DNA of 64,000 nucleotides from contig NZ_CP015098.1 in assembly GCF_001611795.1 (NCBI RefSeq), forward strand, positions 7,378,001 through 7,442,000, given 5' to 3'. Of this stretch, positions 7,201-15,256 are shown piece after piece (within the stretch, counting starts at the first letter, position 1; every line of letters begins with the position of its first letter). A model generated the notes under the pieces. It made no database searches. It was given only the letters and a program-made list of their open reading frames with translations, and was not told where the DNA came from. The DNA is from Streptomyces qaidamensis (GTDB taxonomy: Bacteria > Actinomycetota > Actinomycetes > Streptomycetales > Streptomycetaceae). Position numbers and translations under genes: made by a program.

Positions 7201-8583
7201 TCACGGCCCGCCGAGCCCCGACAGCCGCAGGATCAGCCGCTTGACGTCGGTGGCCCGGTAGCGTGGGCGCTCCGCCGACGGTTCGGAGCACAGCAGCAGC
7301 GGCCCGTCGTCGTCGCTGTCGGGCAGCCGGCCGTGACTGCCCCGCACCAGGGACGCGTCGAGCGGCACCACCGTCATCGGGGCACGCATACCGAGCTTCT
7401 TGCGCAGCACCGTCAGCCCGGCGCGCAGCCGGACCGCGGGCCGGCCGGGGTCGAAGAACAGCTCCGCCGGGTCGTAGCCCGGCTTGCGGTGGATCTCCAC
7501 GCCCCGCGCGAAGTCCGGCGCGCGTGCGTCGTCGAGCCAGTAGTAGTACGTGAACCACGCGTCCGGCTCCGCGACCGCGACGAGCTCCCCGGACCGCGGG
7601 TGGTCGACGGCCAGCCGCGCCTGACCCTGCCGGTCGAGCACCTGCTCCACGCCCGGCAGCCCCGCCACGACGGCCCGCACACGCGGCACGTCCGCCGGAT
7701 CCCGCACGTAGACGTGCGCGACCTGGTGGTCGGCGACGGCGAACGCCCGCGAGATGTGCGGGTCGAGGTACTCCATGCCGCGCTGGGCGTGCACGGCGAG
7801 CAGTCCTTCGCGGCGCAGGGTCCGGTTGATGTCGACGGGGCGCGAGACCGGGCGGATGCCGTACTCGCTCAGGGCCAGAACCGTCGCTCCCCGCTCGTCC
7901 AGTTCGGCCAGCAGCGGGGCCAGCGCCGCGTCCGCCCGGCGGGCCGCGCGGATCGCCTCGGGCCCCTCGGGGCCGTACCGCTGGAGGTCGTAGTCGAGGT
8001 GCGGGACGTAGACGAACGACAGGTCCGGGGCCGCGCTGCCGAGGATCAAGCGGGCCGCGTCGATCACCCACCGGGTGGAGGTGATGTCGGCCGCCGGGCC
8101 CCAGTAGCGGAACAGCGGGAACGGACCCAGGGTGTGCGTGAGGACGTCGCGCAGCCCGGGCGGGTGGGTGTAGCAGTCGGGTTCCTTGCGGCCGTCGTAG
8201 CGGTAGACCGGCCGGGGCGTGACGAGGGTGTCCACGTCGGCGCCCATGGCGAACCACCAGCACAGGTAGGCCGTACGGTGCCGGTCGTCCAGGGCACGGG
8301 CGGCCTGCCACACCTTCTCGCCGGCGACCAGACCGGCGTGCTGTCCCCAGAACCGGATCTCCGCGCGGTCGCGGTCGAACCAGCCGTTGGCGACGGCCCC
8401 GTGGTCGCGCGGCGCCCGGCCGGTGACCAGGGACGCCTGCACCGTCGACGTCACGGCGGGGAACACGGTGTCGAGCGGGGCGCTGAAGCCCCGTTCCCCG
8501 ACGGCCCGCAGGTGCGGCATGTGGGCGAGCAGCCGACGGGTCACGCCCACCGTGCAGAGCACGACCACCTGGCGCCGGCTCAT
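7201..8583 (-). CDS. eboF: EboF-like alkaline phosphatase/nucleotide pyrophosphatase-family protein
   Basis: This 460-residue protein of the alkaline phosphatase superfamily is the last gene of the ebo operon. The N-terminus shows the VFPAVTSTVQASLVTGRAP segment, in which a Thr is the usual nucleophile, followed by DHGAVANGW. The metal-ligand motifs look altered. The Asp expected near VVVLCTVG is not present, and the DHGM-like motif reads SEYGI. Catalysis may therefore be changed or lost, though this may be normal for the EboF branch. The ATG overlaps the eboE stop by 4 nt. Ebo genes are needed for export of the scytonemin monomer in cyanobacteria, but the biochemical role of EboF is not known. 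It could also be a phosphodiesterase acting on an unrelated substrate. Confidence 0.78.
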   Translation of the reverse strand: MSRRQVVVLCTVGVTRRLLAHMPHLRAVGERGFSAPLDTVFPAVTSTVQASLVTGRAPRDHGAVANGWFDRDRAEIRFWGQHAGLVAGEKVWQAARALDDRHRTAYLCWWFAMGADVDTLVTPRPVYRYDGRKEPDCYTHPPGLRDVLTHTLGPFPLFRYWGPAADITSTRWVIDAARLILGSAAPDLSFVYVPHLDYDLQRYGPEGPEAIRAARRADAALAPLLAELDERGATVLALSEYGIRPVSRPVDINRTLRREGLLAVHAQRGMEYLDPHISRAFAVADHQVAHVYVRDPADVPRVRAVVAGLPGVEQVLDRQGQARLAVDHPRSGELVAVAEPDAWFTYYYWLDDARAPDFARGVEIHRKPGYDPAELFFDPGRPAVRLRAGLTVLRKKLGMRAPMTVVPLDASLVRGSHGRLPDSDDDGPLLLCSEPSAERPRYRATDVKRLILRLSGLGGP

Positions 8584-9755
8584 CCGGACACCTCCTTCAG
8601 GCCGAGGCCGGTGAGGTGGTGGCGGGCCCAGTCGAGCTCCGCGGCGATCCCCTCCACGAGGCCCTCCGGCCCGTCGGGCCGCTGCTCCGGCGGCAGGACC
8701 GACCAGGTGTACGTCTCCACCTCGACGTGATCGGTGAGCGCCCGCTCCCCGGCGAACAGCGCGGACAGGGCGGACTCCAGCACCGGCCGTGTGCTGCGCA
8801 GAGGCGGGGCGGGGGAGGCGTGCAGGGGGACGTGGAAGTGGACCCGCCACGGCCCGCGGCCGGGCAGGGCACCGGGCCGCAGCGCCTCGTCCAGGTCGTC
8901 GCAGCCGACGCGCCCGGAGCCCAACACGGCCTCCCTGGTCTGGTGCAGGAACCGGGGTTCCACGAACGAGGCGAGCGCCGCGGCGGTCGCCGGGCCGGAC
9001 GGATCGTCGGCGTGCAGGGCGCACGACGCCTGGACCTTCACCACGGGCAGTCCCGCGCCGGCCCAGGTGGCCAGGGTGTCCGCCGGTTCCTCGAAGGCCA
9101 CCGCGAGATGACAGGTGTCGAAACAGACGCCGAACGTCTCCGGGTCCAGCCCGGAGAGATGGGTGACCGCCTCGTCGGCGCCCTCCACGACACAGCCCGG
9201 CTCCGGCTCGAAGCCGACGCGCACCGCGCGGCCGTACGTCCGGGCCAGCGCGGTCAGTTCGCGGCCCAGCTCGTCGAAGTGGGCCAGGGCCCGCTCCCGG
9301 TGGGCCGGCGACCAGAAGGCACGCCAGCCCAGCGGCAGGGTCGAGACGCTGCCGCGTACCGCGTCGTCCGGCAGCAGCCGGGAGAGGACGGCCGCGAGAT
9401 CGCGGGTGTAGCCGAGGCGGGCCGGATGCGACCAGTCGGGCAGATAGACGTCGCGCTTGACCACGGGGGCGTGGAAGTGCCGGTAGGGAAAGCCATTGAG
9501 CGTGACGACCTCCAGGCCACGGGCCGTCAGCTCCGCGCGCAGCCGGTCCACGTCCGAGGGGTCCCGGGCGAGCGCCGTGGCGGCCGGCTCCGGCAGCCAC
9601 AGGCCCAGCCCGAGCCGGTCCGCGCCCAGCCGCTCGCGCACCGGCGTGGCGTACCGGTCCAGGAGCGCGACGACATCGCCGAGGTCGTCGGCGTCGTGGA
9701 CATTGGTCCCGTACGACAGGTGGACGGCGGTGCCGTCGGCGTGCCGGAATCTCAT
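8580..9755 (-). CDS. eboE: EboE-like TIM-barrel protein (sugar phosphate isomerase family)
   Basis: The 391-residue protein resembles xylose isomerase-like TIM barrels described as metabolite traffic protein EboE. It starts MRFRHADGTAVHLSYGTNVH, and conserved patches are TLNGFPYRHFH, VKRDVYLPDW, VGFEPEPGCVVE, GVCFDTCHLAVAFEEP and VHFHVPLH. The acidic and His residues of these patches resemble a divalent-metal site. The substrate is unknown. The gene lies 10 bp after eboB and overlaps eboF by 4 nt, so it is part of one transcript. Assignment rests on the motifs together with the four neighbouring ebo genes. Confidence 0.85.
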   Translation of the reverse strand: MRFRHADGTAVHLSYGTNVHDADDLGDVVALLDRYATPVRERLGADRLGLGLWLPEPAATALARDPSDVDRLRAELTARGLEVVTLNGFPYRHFHAPVVKRDVYLPDWSHPARLGYTRDLAAVLSRLLPDDAVRGSVSTLPLGWRAFWSPAHRERALAHFDELGRELTALARTYGRAVRVGFEPEPGCVVEGADEAVTHLSGLDPETFGVCFDTCHLAVAFEEPADTLATWAGAGLPVVKVQASCALHADDPSGPATAAALASFVEPRFLHQTREAVLGSGRVGCDDLDEALRPGALPGRGPWRVHFHVPLHASPAPPLRSTRPVLESALSALFAGERALTDHVEVETYTWSVLPPEQRPDGPEGLVEGIAAELDWARHHLTGLGLKEVSG

Positions 9756-9765
9756 CGAACCCTCC

Positions 9766-10626
9766 TCAGCGCGGTCCGCGCACGATCGAGTTGCCCTCGT
9801 GCTCGGCGGGCGCAGTGCCGTCGGGCTCGTCGAGCAGCGGGCGGAGTCGTCCGCTCTGCCCGTAGAACTCCACCGGGTTGCGCCACAGGACCCGGTCCAC
9901 GTCGTCCTCCGTGAATCCCGCGGCGAGCATGGCGTCGCCGGTGGCCCGGGTCAGCAGCGGATCGCTGTGCCCCCAGTCGGCGGCGGAGTTCACCAGCACG
10001 CGCTCGGTGCCGTACTCACGCAGGATGCGCACCATGCGGACGGGGTCCATCTTCGTGTCGGGGTAGACGGAGAACCCCATCCAGCAGCCGGTGCCGGCGA
10101 CCAGATCGACGGTGACCTCGTTGAGGTGGTCCAGCACGACCGTGCCCGGGTCGATCCCGGACGCCGCGACCAGCTCCAGGGACGCGGCCGTGCCGGCCAC
10201 CTTGTCCCGGTGCGGGGTGTGCACCAGGGCGGGGAGCCCTTCGGCGACGGCCAGTTCGAGCTGGGCGGTAAACGCCTTCGCCTCGGCGTCCGTCATCGAG
10301 TCGAAGCCGATCTCGCCGACGGCGACCACGGAGTCCTTGGCCAGATAGCGGGGCAGGATGTCCAACACCCCGGCGCACCGCGGGTCGTTGGCCTCCTTCG
10401 GGTTGAGCGCCACCGCGCAGTGGTGCGCGATGCCGAACCGCGCGGCCCGGAACGGCTCCCAGCCGACCAGGGACGCGAAGTAGTCGGCGAAGCTGCCGAC
10501 GGACGTGCGGGGCTGGCCGAGCCAGAACGAGGGCTCGACCACGCACCGCACCCCCGCCGCGCGCATGGCGCGGTAGTCGTCCGTGGTGCGGGAGGTCATA
10601 TGGATGTGCGGATCGAGGATGCGCAT
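9766..10626 (-). CDS. eboB: EboB-like TatD-family hydrolase
   Basis: This 286-residue metallo-hydrolase of the TatD/amidohydrolase TIM-barrel superfamily opens with MRILDPHIHM, which provides the first metal pair (HxH). Later conserved patches are VAVGEIGFDS, LVHTPHRDK, VVLDHLNE and LVNSAADWGHSDP, which carry the remaining His, Glu and Asp ligands. TatD proteins can act as nucleases, but the EboB branch is associated with the ebo operon and its substrate is unknown. The gene starts 6 bp after the eboA stop and is followed by eboE after 10 bp, a tight operon arrangement. Confidence 0.88.
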   Translation of the reverse strand: MRILDPHIHMTSRTTDDYRAMRAAGVRCVVEPSFWLGQPRTSVGSFADYFASLVGWEPFRAARFGIAHHCAVALNPKEANDPRCAGVLDILPRYLAKDSVVAVGEIGFDSMTDAEAKAFTAQLELAVAEGLPALVHTPHRDKVAGTAASLELVAASGIDPGTVVLDHLNEVTVDLVAGTGCWMGFSVYPDTKMDPVRMVRILREYGTERVLVNSAADWGHSDPLLTRATGDAMLAAGFTEDDVDRVLWRNPVEFYGQSGRLRPLLDEPDGTAPAEHEGNSIVRGPR

Positions 10627-10632
10627 CGGGCC

Positions 10633-11295
10633 TCATCTCCTGGCGAAGTGCTCGAGCAGGGGCGGGATCTCGGGTGGTACGGGACGCCCGGCGGCCCGCT
10701 GCTCCCGCGCCAGGTCGTGCAGCATGCGGACCAGTTCCGCGTCCAGCCGCCGTTCGAGGCCCGCGACGGCGGTCAGCGGTACTCCGGTGAACAAGCACGT
10801 GAGCACGGCGTGCCGCCAGGGCCCCGGGGGCAGTCGGCGGGCCGCGTAGGGTCCGACCGCCGCTGCGACGAGCCGGGTGTCGTGGGACCGCAGGGCGTCC
10901 TCGACGAGGGGGAGACCGCCGTCGCCGGCGTCCAGCAGGGGCAGGGCCCTGAGCACGGCCCTGCGCTCCTCGGCGTCCCCGTCGTGGTAGCAGGACACCA
11001 CCTCGGGCGGCAGGCCCGCGTCGTGGGGCGGCAGCGCGAGCAGCAGAACGGTCCGCGCGGCGTCCTCCGTCAGCCACTCGGGCAGCGCGGTGAGCACGCC
11101 GCGCCCGCAGCGGCGCCCCACGGCGGGGAACAGCCCCGCGAGCGCGCCCGGTTCGGCGGCCACCCGGGCTCGGGACTCCCGCAGCCAGTGGCGGGCCGGC
11201 GGGGCGAGGTCCTGGTCGAGCGCCGCGCGCAACAGGGTCGCGTCCACGGGTCCGGCCGGGAGAGCCACCCTCTCCGGCCCGCCGGGGGCCTTCAT
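10633..11295 (-). CDS. eboA: EboA domain-containing protein
   Basis: This 220-residue, Leu/Ala-rich, probably all-helical protein has no catalytic motif that I recognise. Its size and features such as WLTEDAARTVLLLALP, CYHDGDAEERRAVLRALPLL, the FTGVPL segment and the ending LLEHFARR fit EboA-family proteins. It starts at an ATG overlapping the eboC stop (ATGA) and is followed closely by eboB. The reading frame stays open far upstream, but that part lies antisense to eboC and the intergenic region. The operon context is the main reason for the name. No enzymatic role can be inferred from the sequence. Confidence 0.78.
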   Translation of the reverse strand: MKAPGGPERVALPAGPVDATLLRAALDQDLAPPARHWLRESRARVAAEPGALAGLFPAVGRRCGRGVLTALPEWLTEDAARTVLLLALPPHDAGLPPEVVSCYHDGDAEERRAVLRALPLLDAGDGGLPLVEDALRSHDTRLVAAAVGPYAARRLPPGPWRHAVLTCLFTGVPLTAVAGLERRLDAELVRMLHDLAREQRAAGRPVPPEIPPLLEHFARR

Positions 11296-12323
11296 GTGAC
11301 AGCCACCCGCCGGCCCAGGCGCCGGGCCAGCGGCAGGAGGGCGGACACGGAGGCCGCCGCGGCGACCGCACCGGCGCGGGCCGTCAACGAGGCCTGGAGC
11401 GGCACCATTGCGTGGATGCCGCCTCGCACCGCCAGCTGGACCCGGTCCGGGCGCGGGTCCCGTACGGCGGCGTATTGGGCGGCGCCGGCGACCACGCCGT
11501 ACAGCCCGGCCAGCACCGCGGACGCGCCGTGGGCCGGGGTGCCGAAGAGGGGGCGGCGGGCGGCGCGGGGCGGGTGCGAGGACGGGGCCGGGGCGTTGTG
11601 GGGGGTGGCGTGCGGCGGTGCGACTCGGGGTGCGGCGGCCGCGGCGGTGATGGCGGCGGTTACGGCGAGTGCGGCGGCGGGCAGTGCCGGGTGCGCTCCC
11701 TCCACCTCGTGCCGGCTGAGCACCGTGACGGCACCGGTGTGCGCAGCCATGAGCGCCGCGGGCCGCAGCGCCCGGCGCAGTGCCGCCTCCGTCCCGGGGC
11801 CGGGCGCGGTGGCCCCCAGCAGGACGTCCAGAGCCCGTGCCCCGGCCATGGCGGCGGGCCCGAGCGGCGTGGACTTCAGCGACAGGTCGTACGCCCAGAC
11901 CAGGGCGGCCAGCGGCACGGCGGTGCACAGCGAGCGGCGTCCGCCGGACAGTGCGGCCAGCCCCAGCCCGCCCGCCGTGCCGGCAGCCGCCAGGGCCAGG
12001 GCCGTGCCCGGCCGCACCCTCCCGGACGGGACGGGCCGGTGCGACCGCTCGCGGGCGTCGATCTCCCGGTCGGCATAGTCGTTGAGGGCCATTCCGGCCC
12101 AGTACAGGCACGTGGACGCGGCGGCGAGCCCCACGACGCGACGGCCCAGAGGCCGGCGGGCCGACACCGCGCCGGCGATCACGTCCCCCGGGACTGTCAA
12201 CGCGGCCGGGGCACGGACCAGTTCCGCCCAGGCCGCGGGGCCGACGGAGCCGGTCTGGGGGAAGGGCGAGCGGGGCAAGGGCTCCTCCACTTCGGTAGGG
12301 CGGCGTACTCTGCGGGCGATCAT
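11292..12323 (-). CDS. eboC: EboC-like UbiA-family prenyltransferase
   Basis: This integral membrane protein of 343 residues belongs to the UbiA superfamily. The first Asp-rich motif NDYADREID is at residues 81-89, followed by the usual RSHRPVPSGR. The second motif is YDLSLK (Asp146, Lys150), followed by GARALDVLLG. Multiple Ala/Leu/Val-rich membrane segments are visible. UbiA enzymes move prenyl groups onto acceptors at the membrane; the EboC acceptor is unknown. A 40-residue Pro/His/Arg-rich insert near residues 232-270 is unusual and may be a cytosolic loop. It is the first gene of the ebo operon and is divergent from the SARP gene across 223 bp, so the two units could be controlled together. 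Confidence 0.88.
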   Translation of the reverse strand: MIARRVRRPTEVEEPLPRSPFPQTGSVGPAAWAELVRAPAALTVPGDVIAGAVSARRPLGRRVVGLAAASTCLYWAGMALNDYADREIDARERSHRPVPSGRVRPGTALALAAAGTAGGLGLAALSGGRRSLCTAVPLAALVWAYDLSLKSTPLGPAAMAGARALDVLLGATAPGPGTEAALRRALRPAALMAAHTGAVTVLSRHEVEGAHPALPAAALAVTAAITAAAAAPRVAPPHATPHNAPAPSSHPPRAARRPLFGTPAHGASAVLAGLYGVVAGAAQYAAVRDPRPDRVQLAVRGGIHAMVPLQASLTARAGAVAAAASVSALLPLARRLGRRVAVT

Positions 12324-12546
12324 GCGCCCTGGAGCTATGCGCGGTGCATCCGGCGGTTATCGAGTGGACAACTCGGACTGCTGTCCTCTGCGTTGACGCC
12401 CCACACCCGGCTGTCGTGCCGTGCGGGACGTGGCGGGAAACAGCGCATGGTTGTGGCCTGAGGGGTGTAAAGATCTCGTTGTCATCACAGTGATCCATGT
12501 GAAGTGAACGCATGTCTCGTGTGCTAGACGGGGGAAGGTTGTCGAG
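12324..12546. promoter_or_regulatory. Divergent intergenic region between ebo operon and SARP gene
   Basis: The 223-bp region should hold promoters for both units. The clearest element is a perfect palindrome ATCACAGTGAT at 12484-12494, about 55 bp before the SARP start. It is a plausible operator, but no regulator can be assigned. A GGGGGAAGG ribosome site precedes the GTG at 12547. I could not define convincing -35/-10 boxes. Confidence 0.35.
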
Positions 12547-14505
12547 GTGGCATACGCCGAGCACGATCCACGAGCAATATCCGGCCACGGTCTCACCGAG
12601 GCACAGGACGGGAGAGAACAGCCCGGTACGGGACTGGATTTCAGACTGCTGGGCTCCCTCGAGGTCAGGGTCGGCGGGACATTGATGCCCGTCCGCGGGG
12701 TGCGCCAGCGCGCACTGCTCGCCAGGCTGCTTCTGGAGCAGGGACGCGTGGTCTCCGTGGACTCCCTCGTGGCGGAGGTCTGGGACGGACGGCCCCCGCG
12801 CACGGCCCGCACCCAAGTGTCGATCTGCGTGGCCGCCTTGCGCAAGCTGTTCCGCGGCGCCGGCTGCACGGACGAGGTCATCGAGACGGTGCAGCCCGGC
12901 TACCGGCTGAACATCGCCGGGCACCGCGTCGACACGGTGGAGTTCGCCCGGGAGGTGGAGTCCGGCTACAGCCTGGGGCAGGAGGGCCGGCTCGTGGAGG
13001 CCGCCGAGGTGCTCAAGGGAGCGCTGCGGCTATGGCGCGGGCCGGCGTTGAGCGACGTACCGGCGCAGTTCGCCGAGACAGCGGCGGTGCACTTGTCGGA
13101 GCAGCGGCTCCTCGCCACCGAACAGCTCATGACCATCCGCACCGAGCTGGGAGAACACCGCGCCATAATCGGCGAGTTGAGTGCCCTTCTGCACGCCCAC
13201 CCGCTGCGGGAGCAGTTGCGGGCCACCCTGATGCGCGCCCAGTACCGGGCCGGCCAGCGCGCCGAGGCGTTACGCACCTTCCGCGAGGGACGCGCCTTGT
13301 CCATCGACGAACTCGGCCTCGAACCAGGGGCCTTACTCCAGGCGCTGCACGACGCCATCCTCAACGACACCGTTCCCGCTCCGTCGGCCGACCTGCACAG
13401 CGTCACGGAACCCGTGGTAGCCCCCTCCGAACTCCCACTGAACGCCGCCGACATCACCGGTCGGCACAGGGAACTGCGGGCGCTGGACGACCTGCTGGCC
13501 CAGACCGCGCGTCGGCGTACGGCCGTCTGCTTCATCAGCGGCAGCCCCGGCATCGGGAAGACCGCGCTGGCCGTGCACTGGGGCCGCGAGAACGCACGGC
13601 ACTTCCCCGACGGGCAGTTGTACGTCGATCTGCGGGAGGCCGCCTCGGGTTCGCCCGAGCGCACCGCCCTCACGGTGCTCCAGCGCTTCCTGCGCTCCCT
13701 CGGCGTCCACCACGACCACATGCCGCAGGACCTCGGCGAGTGCTCGGCCGCGTACCGCAGCACCCTCGCCGACCGGCGGGTGCTCGTCATCATCGACAAC
13801 GCCGCCTCGTTCTCCGAGGTCGAGCCGCTGCTGCCGGGAGGCGGACAGTGCTGCGTCCTGGTCGCGGGCCTGGAGCGGTTCATGCACAGCCGGGGCGCCA
13901 CCGATCTGCGCCTGGGGCCCATCGGGCACGCGGACTCCGTCGCGCTCCTCGCCTCGATCATCGGAGCGGACCGGATCACGGCCGAGTCGGAGGCCGTGCA
14001 CCGCCTGCTGGAGCTGTGCGCCCGGCTGCCGCTGGCGATACGGGCGGCGGGCGTCCGGTTGGAGAACAAACCGCACTGGCGCATCGTGGATCTGGTGGAC
14101 CGACTCGCCGACCCCGAGCGCCGCCTGGAGACGCTCAGCCACGGCGAGACCTCCCTGCGCGACTGCTTCGACCGGGCCGTGCGCCGGCTGCCGCCCGACA
14201 TCGCCGCCACCTACCAGGCCCTCAGCGTGATCCCCGGCGACGACTTCGACGTGCGCACCGCTTCCGAGGTGCTGCACACGAGCGTCTCGGACGCCGAGGA
14301 CCGGCTGGAACGGCTCGTCGACCTCAACCTCCTCGAAGCCGGCCGCCGGATGCGCTCCGTCGGCTGCCTGAGCTACCGCTACGCACACCTTCTGAGGCTG
14401 CACGCCGGGCAGTTGCCGGCCGAGCAGTCCCTGGAGGCGGCGACCCTGCGGCTGACCAACCGCATCCGCCGCAACGCTCCGACCGCCCGCGTCAGCGCCC
14501 GGTGA
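12547..14505 (+). CDS. SARP-family pathway activator with NB-ARC ATPase domain
   Basis: This is a 652-residue AfsR/DnrI-type regulator. An OmpR-like winged helix is at about residues 30-105 (FRLLGSLEV, VRQRALLARLLLEQG, QVSICVAALRK), and a bacterial transcriptional activation domain at about 110-255. An NB-ARC/STAND ATPase follows, with Walker A GSPGIGKT at 332-339 and the Walker B-like VLVIIDN. The TPR tail of full-length AfsR is missing, so this is a medium-size SARP. Such proteins bind direct repeats and recruit RNA polymerase to cluster promoters. Two in-frame TTA codons (13270-13272, residue 242; 13333-13335, residue 263) mean translation should depend on the bldA tRNA, linking production to development. 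The gene starts with GTG. It is the best candidate for the main activator of this cluster. Confidence 0.95.
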   Translation: MAYAEHDPRAISGHGLTEAQDGREQPGTGLDFRLLGSLEVRVGGTLMPVRGVRQRALLARLLLEQGRVVSVDSLVAEVWDGRPPRTARTQVSICVAALRKLFRGAGCTDEVIETVQPGYRLNIAGHRVDTVEFAREVESGYSLGQEGRLVEAAEVLKGALRLWRGPALSDVPAQFAETAAVHLSEQRLLATEQLMTIRTELGEHRAIIGELSALLHAHPLREQLRATLMRAQYRAGQRAEALRTFREGRALSIDELGLEPGALLQALHDAILNDTVPAPSADLHSVTEPVVAPSELPLNAADITGRHRELRALDDLLAQTARRRTAVCFISGSPGIGKTALAVHWGRENARHFPDGQLYVDLREAASGSPERTALTVLQRFLRSLGVHHDHMPQDLGECSAAYRSTLADRRVLVIIDNAASFSEVEPLLPGGGQCCVLVAGLERFMHSRGATDLRLGPIGHADSVALLASIIGADRITAESEAVHRLLELCARLPLAIRAAGVRLENKPHWRIVDLVDRLADPERRLETLSHGETSLRDCFDRAVRRLPPDIAATYQALSVIPGDDFDVRTASEVLHTSVSDAEDRLERLVDLNLLEAGRRMRSVGCLSYRYAHLLRLHAGQLPAEQSLEAATLRLTNRIRRNAPTARVSAR

Positions 14506-14690
14506 ACCCGGCCCGGGGGTGCCGTCCCCGTCATCGGCCCGAGTCCTCCCGGCCGCCGAATAAGCCGCCGCCATAGTCGCTCGATAAAGCGTGCATATCC
14601 GGGTTCCGCAAACTGAGTCGGCGCGGGCGACTCCGCTTTCCGCCCGCCTGGCTCAGATGAGCCGTTCCCTGTCTCCCGGAGGTGTCCAGC

Positions 14691-15173
14691 ATGCTTCGTC
14701 AGATGCGTCTTTCGGCCGGTGCGGCTGTGGCCGCGGTGGCCGCCGCACTTCTCACCGCGGCTCCCGCGCATGCCGCTCCGGCCGACAAACCGGAAGTCTT
14801 GTCCAGATGGACGCAGACCAGTGCCTCCAGCTATCAGTCGTGGAACGCCGCTCGGCAGAATCAGGCGGCCTGGGCGGCGTACGGATTCGACTGGTCCACC
14901 GACTACTGCACCACGTCCCCTGACAATCCCTACGGGTATCCGTTCGCGCTGTCCTGCGCCCGGCACGACTTCGGTTATCGCAACTACAAGGCCGCCGGCC
15001 AGTTCGCCGCGAACAAGGACCGTCTGGACAGCGCCTTCTACGCGGATCTGAAGCGGGTGTGCGCCGCCTACAGCGGTGAGCGCCGCACCGAGTGCGACAG
15101 CCTCGCGACGCTGTACTACGAAGCGGTCCGGATCCTCGGGCTGCAGGACGCGGAGACCGGCAAGGCCGCCTGA
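14691..15173 (+). CDS. Secreted prokaryotic phospholipase A2
   Basis: The 160-residue precursor has an n-region MLRQMRLS, a hydrophobic core and a signal peptidase site after AHA near residue 27. The mature part closely resembles the small Ca2+-dependent PLA2 of Streptomyces violaceoruber as I recall it. It has the active-site helix CARHDFGYRNY with the His92-Asp93 pair, the Ca2+ loop region FDWSTDYCTTSPDNP, and four mature Cys, fitting two disulfides. The enzyme removes the sn-2 fatty acid of phospholipids outside the cell. ATG 14691 follows GGAGG by 8 nt. It lies between two regulators of a lipopeptide cluster and has no obvious biosynthetic task. It could be a bystander, a source of fatty acid for the FAAL, or part of membrane self-protection. 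Confidence 0.93.
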   Translation: MLRQMRLSAGAAVAAVAAALLTAAPAHAAPADKPEVLSRWTQTSASSYQSWNAARQNQAAWAAYGFDWSTDYCTTSPDNPYGYPFALSCARHDFGYRNYKAAGQFAANKDRLDSAFYADLKRVCAAYSGERRTECDSLATLYYEAVRILGLQDAETGKAA

Positions 15174-15256
15174 CGGCGACCCGACCGACGCTTCGGCACA
15201 GGCCTGTACCGCACCGGTCGCACACCGACCGGACCGTCCCGGGGGAGAAACGGACA

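Noticed and set aside
12484..12494. ATCACAGTGAT as a gamma-butyrolactone or SARP binding site
   Set aside because: It is a perfect palindrome but does not match the known ARE consensus or SARP direct repeats, so it is listed only as an unassigned operator candidate.
10633..12924. Long version of the eboA frame reaching past the SARP start
   Set aside because: Everything upstream of 11295 is antisense or out-of-frame to eboC and the SARP gene. EboA-like sequence begins at 11295.
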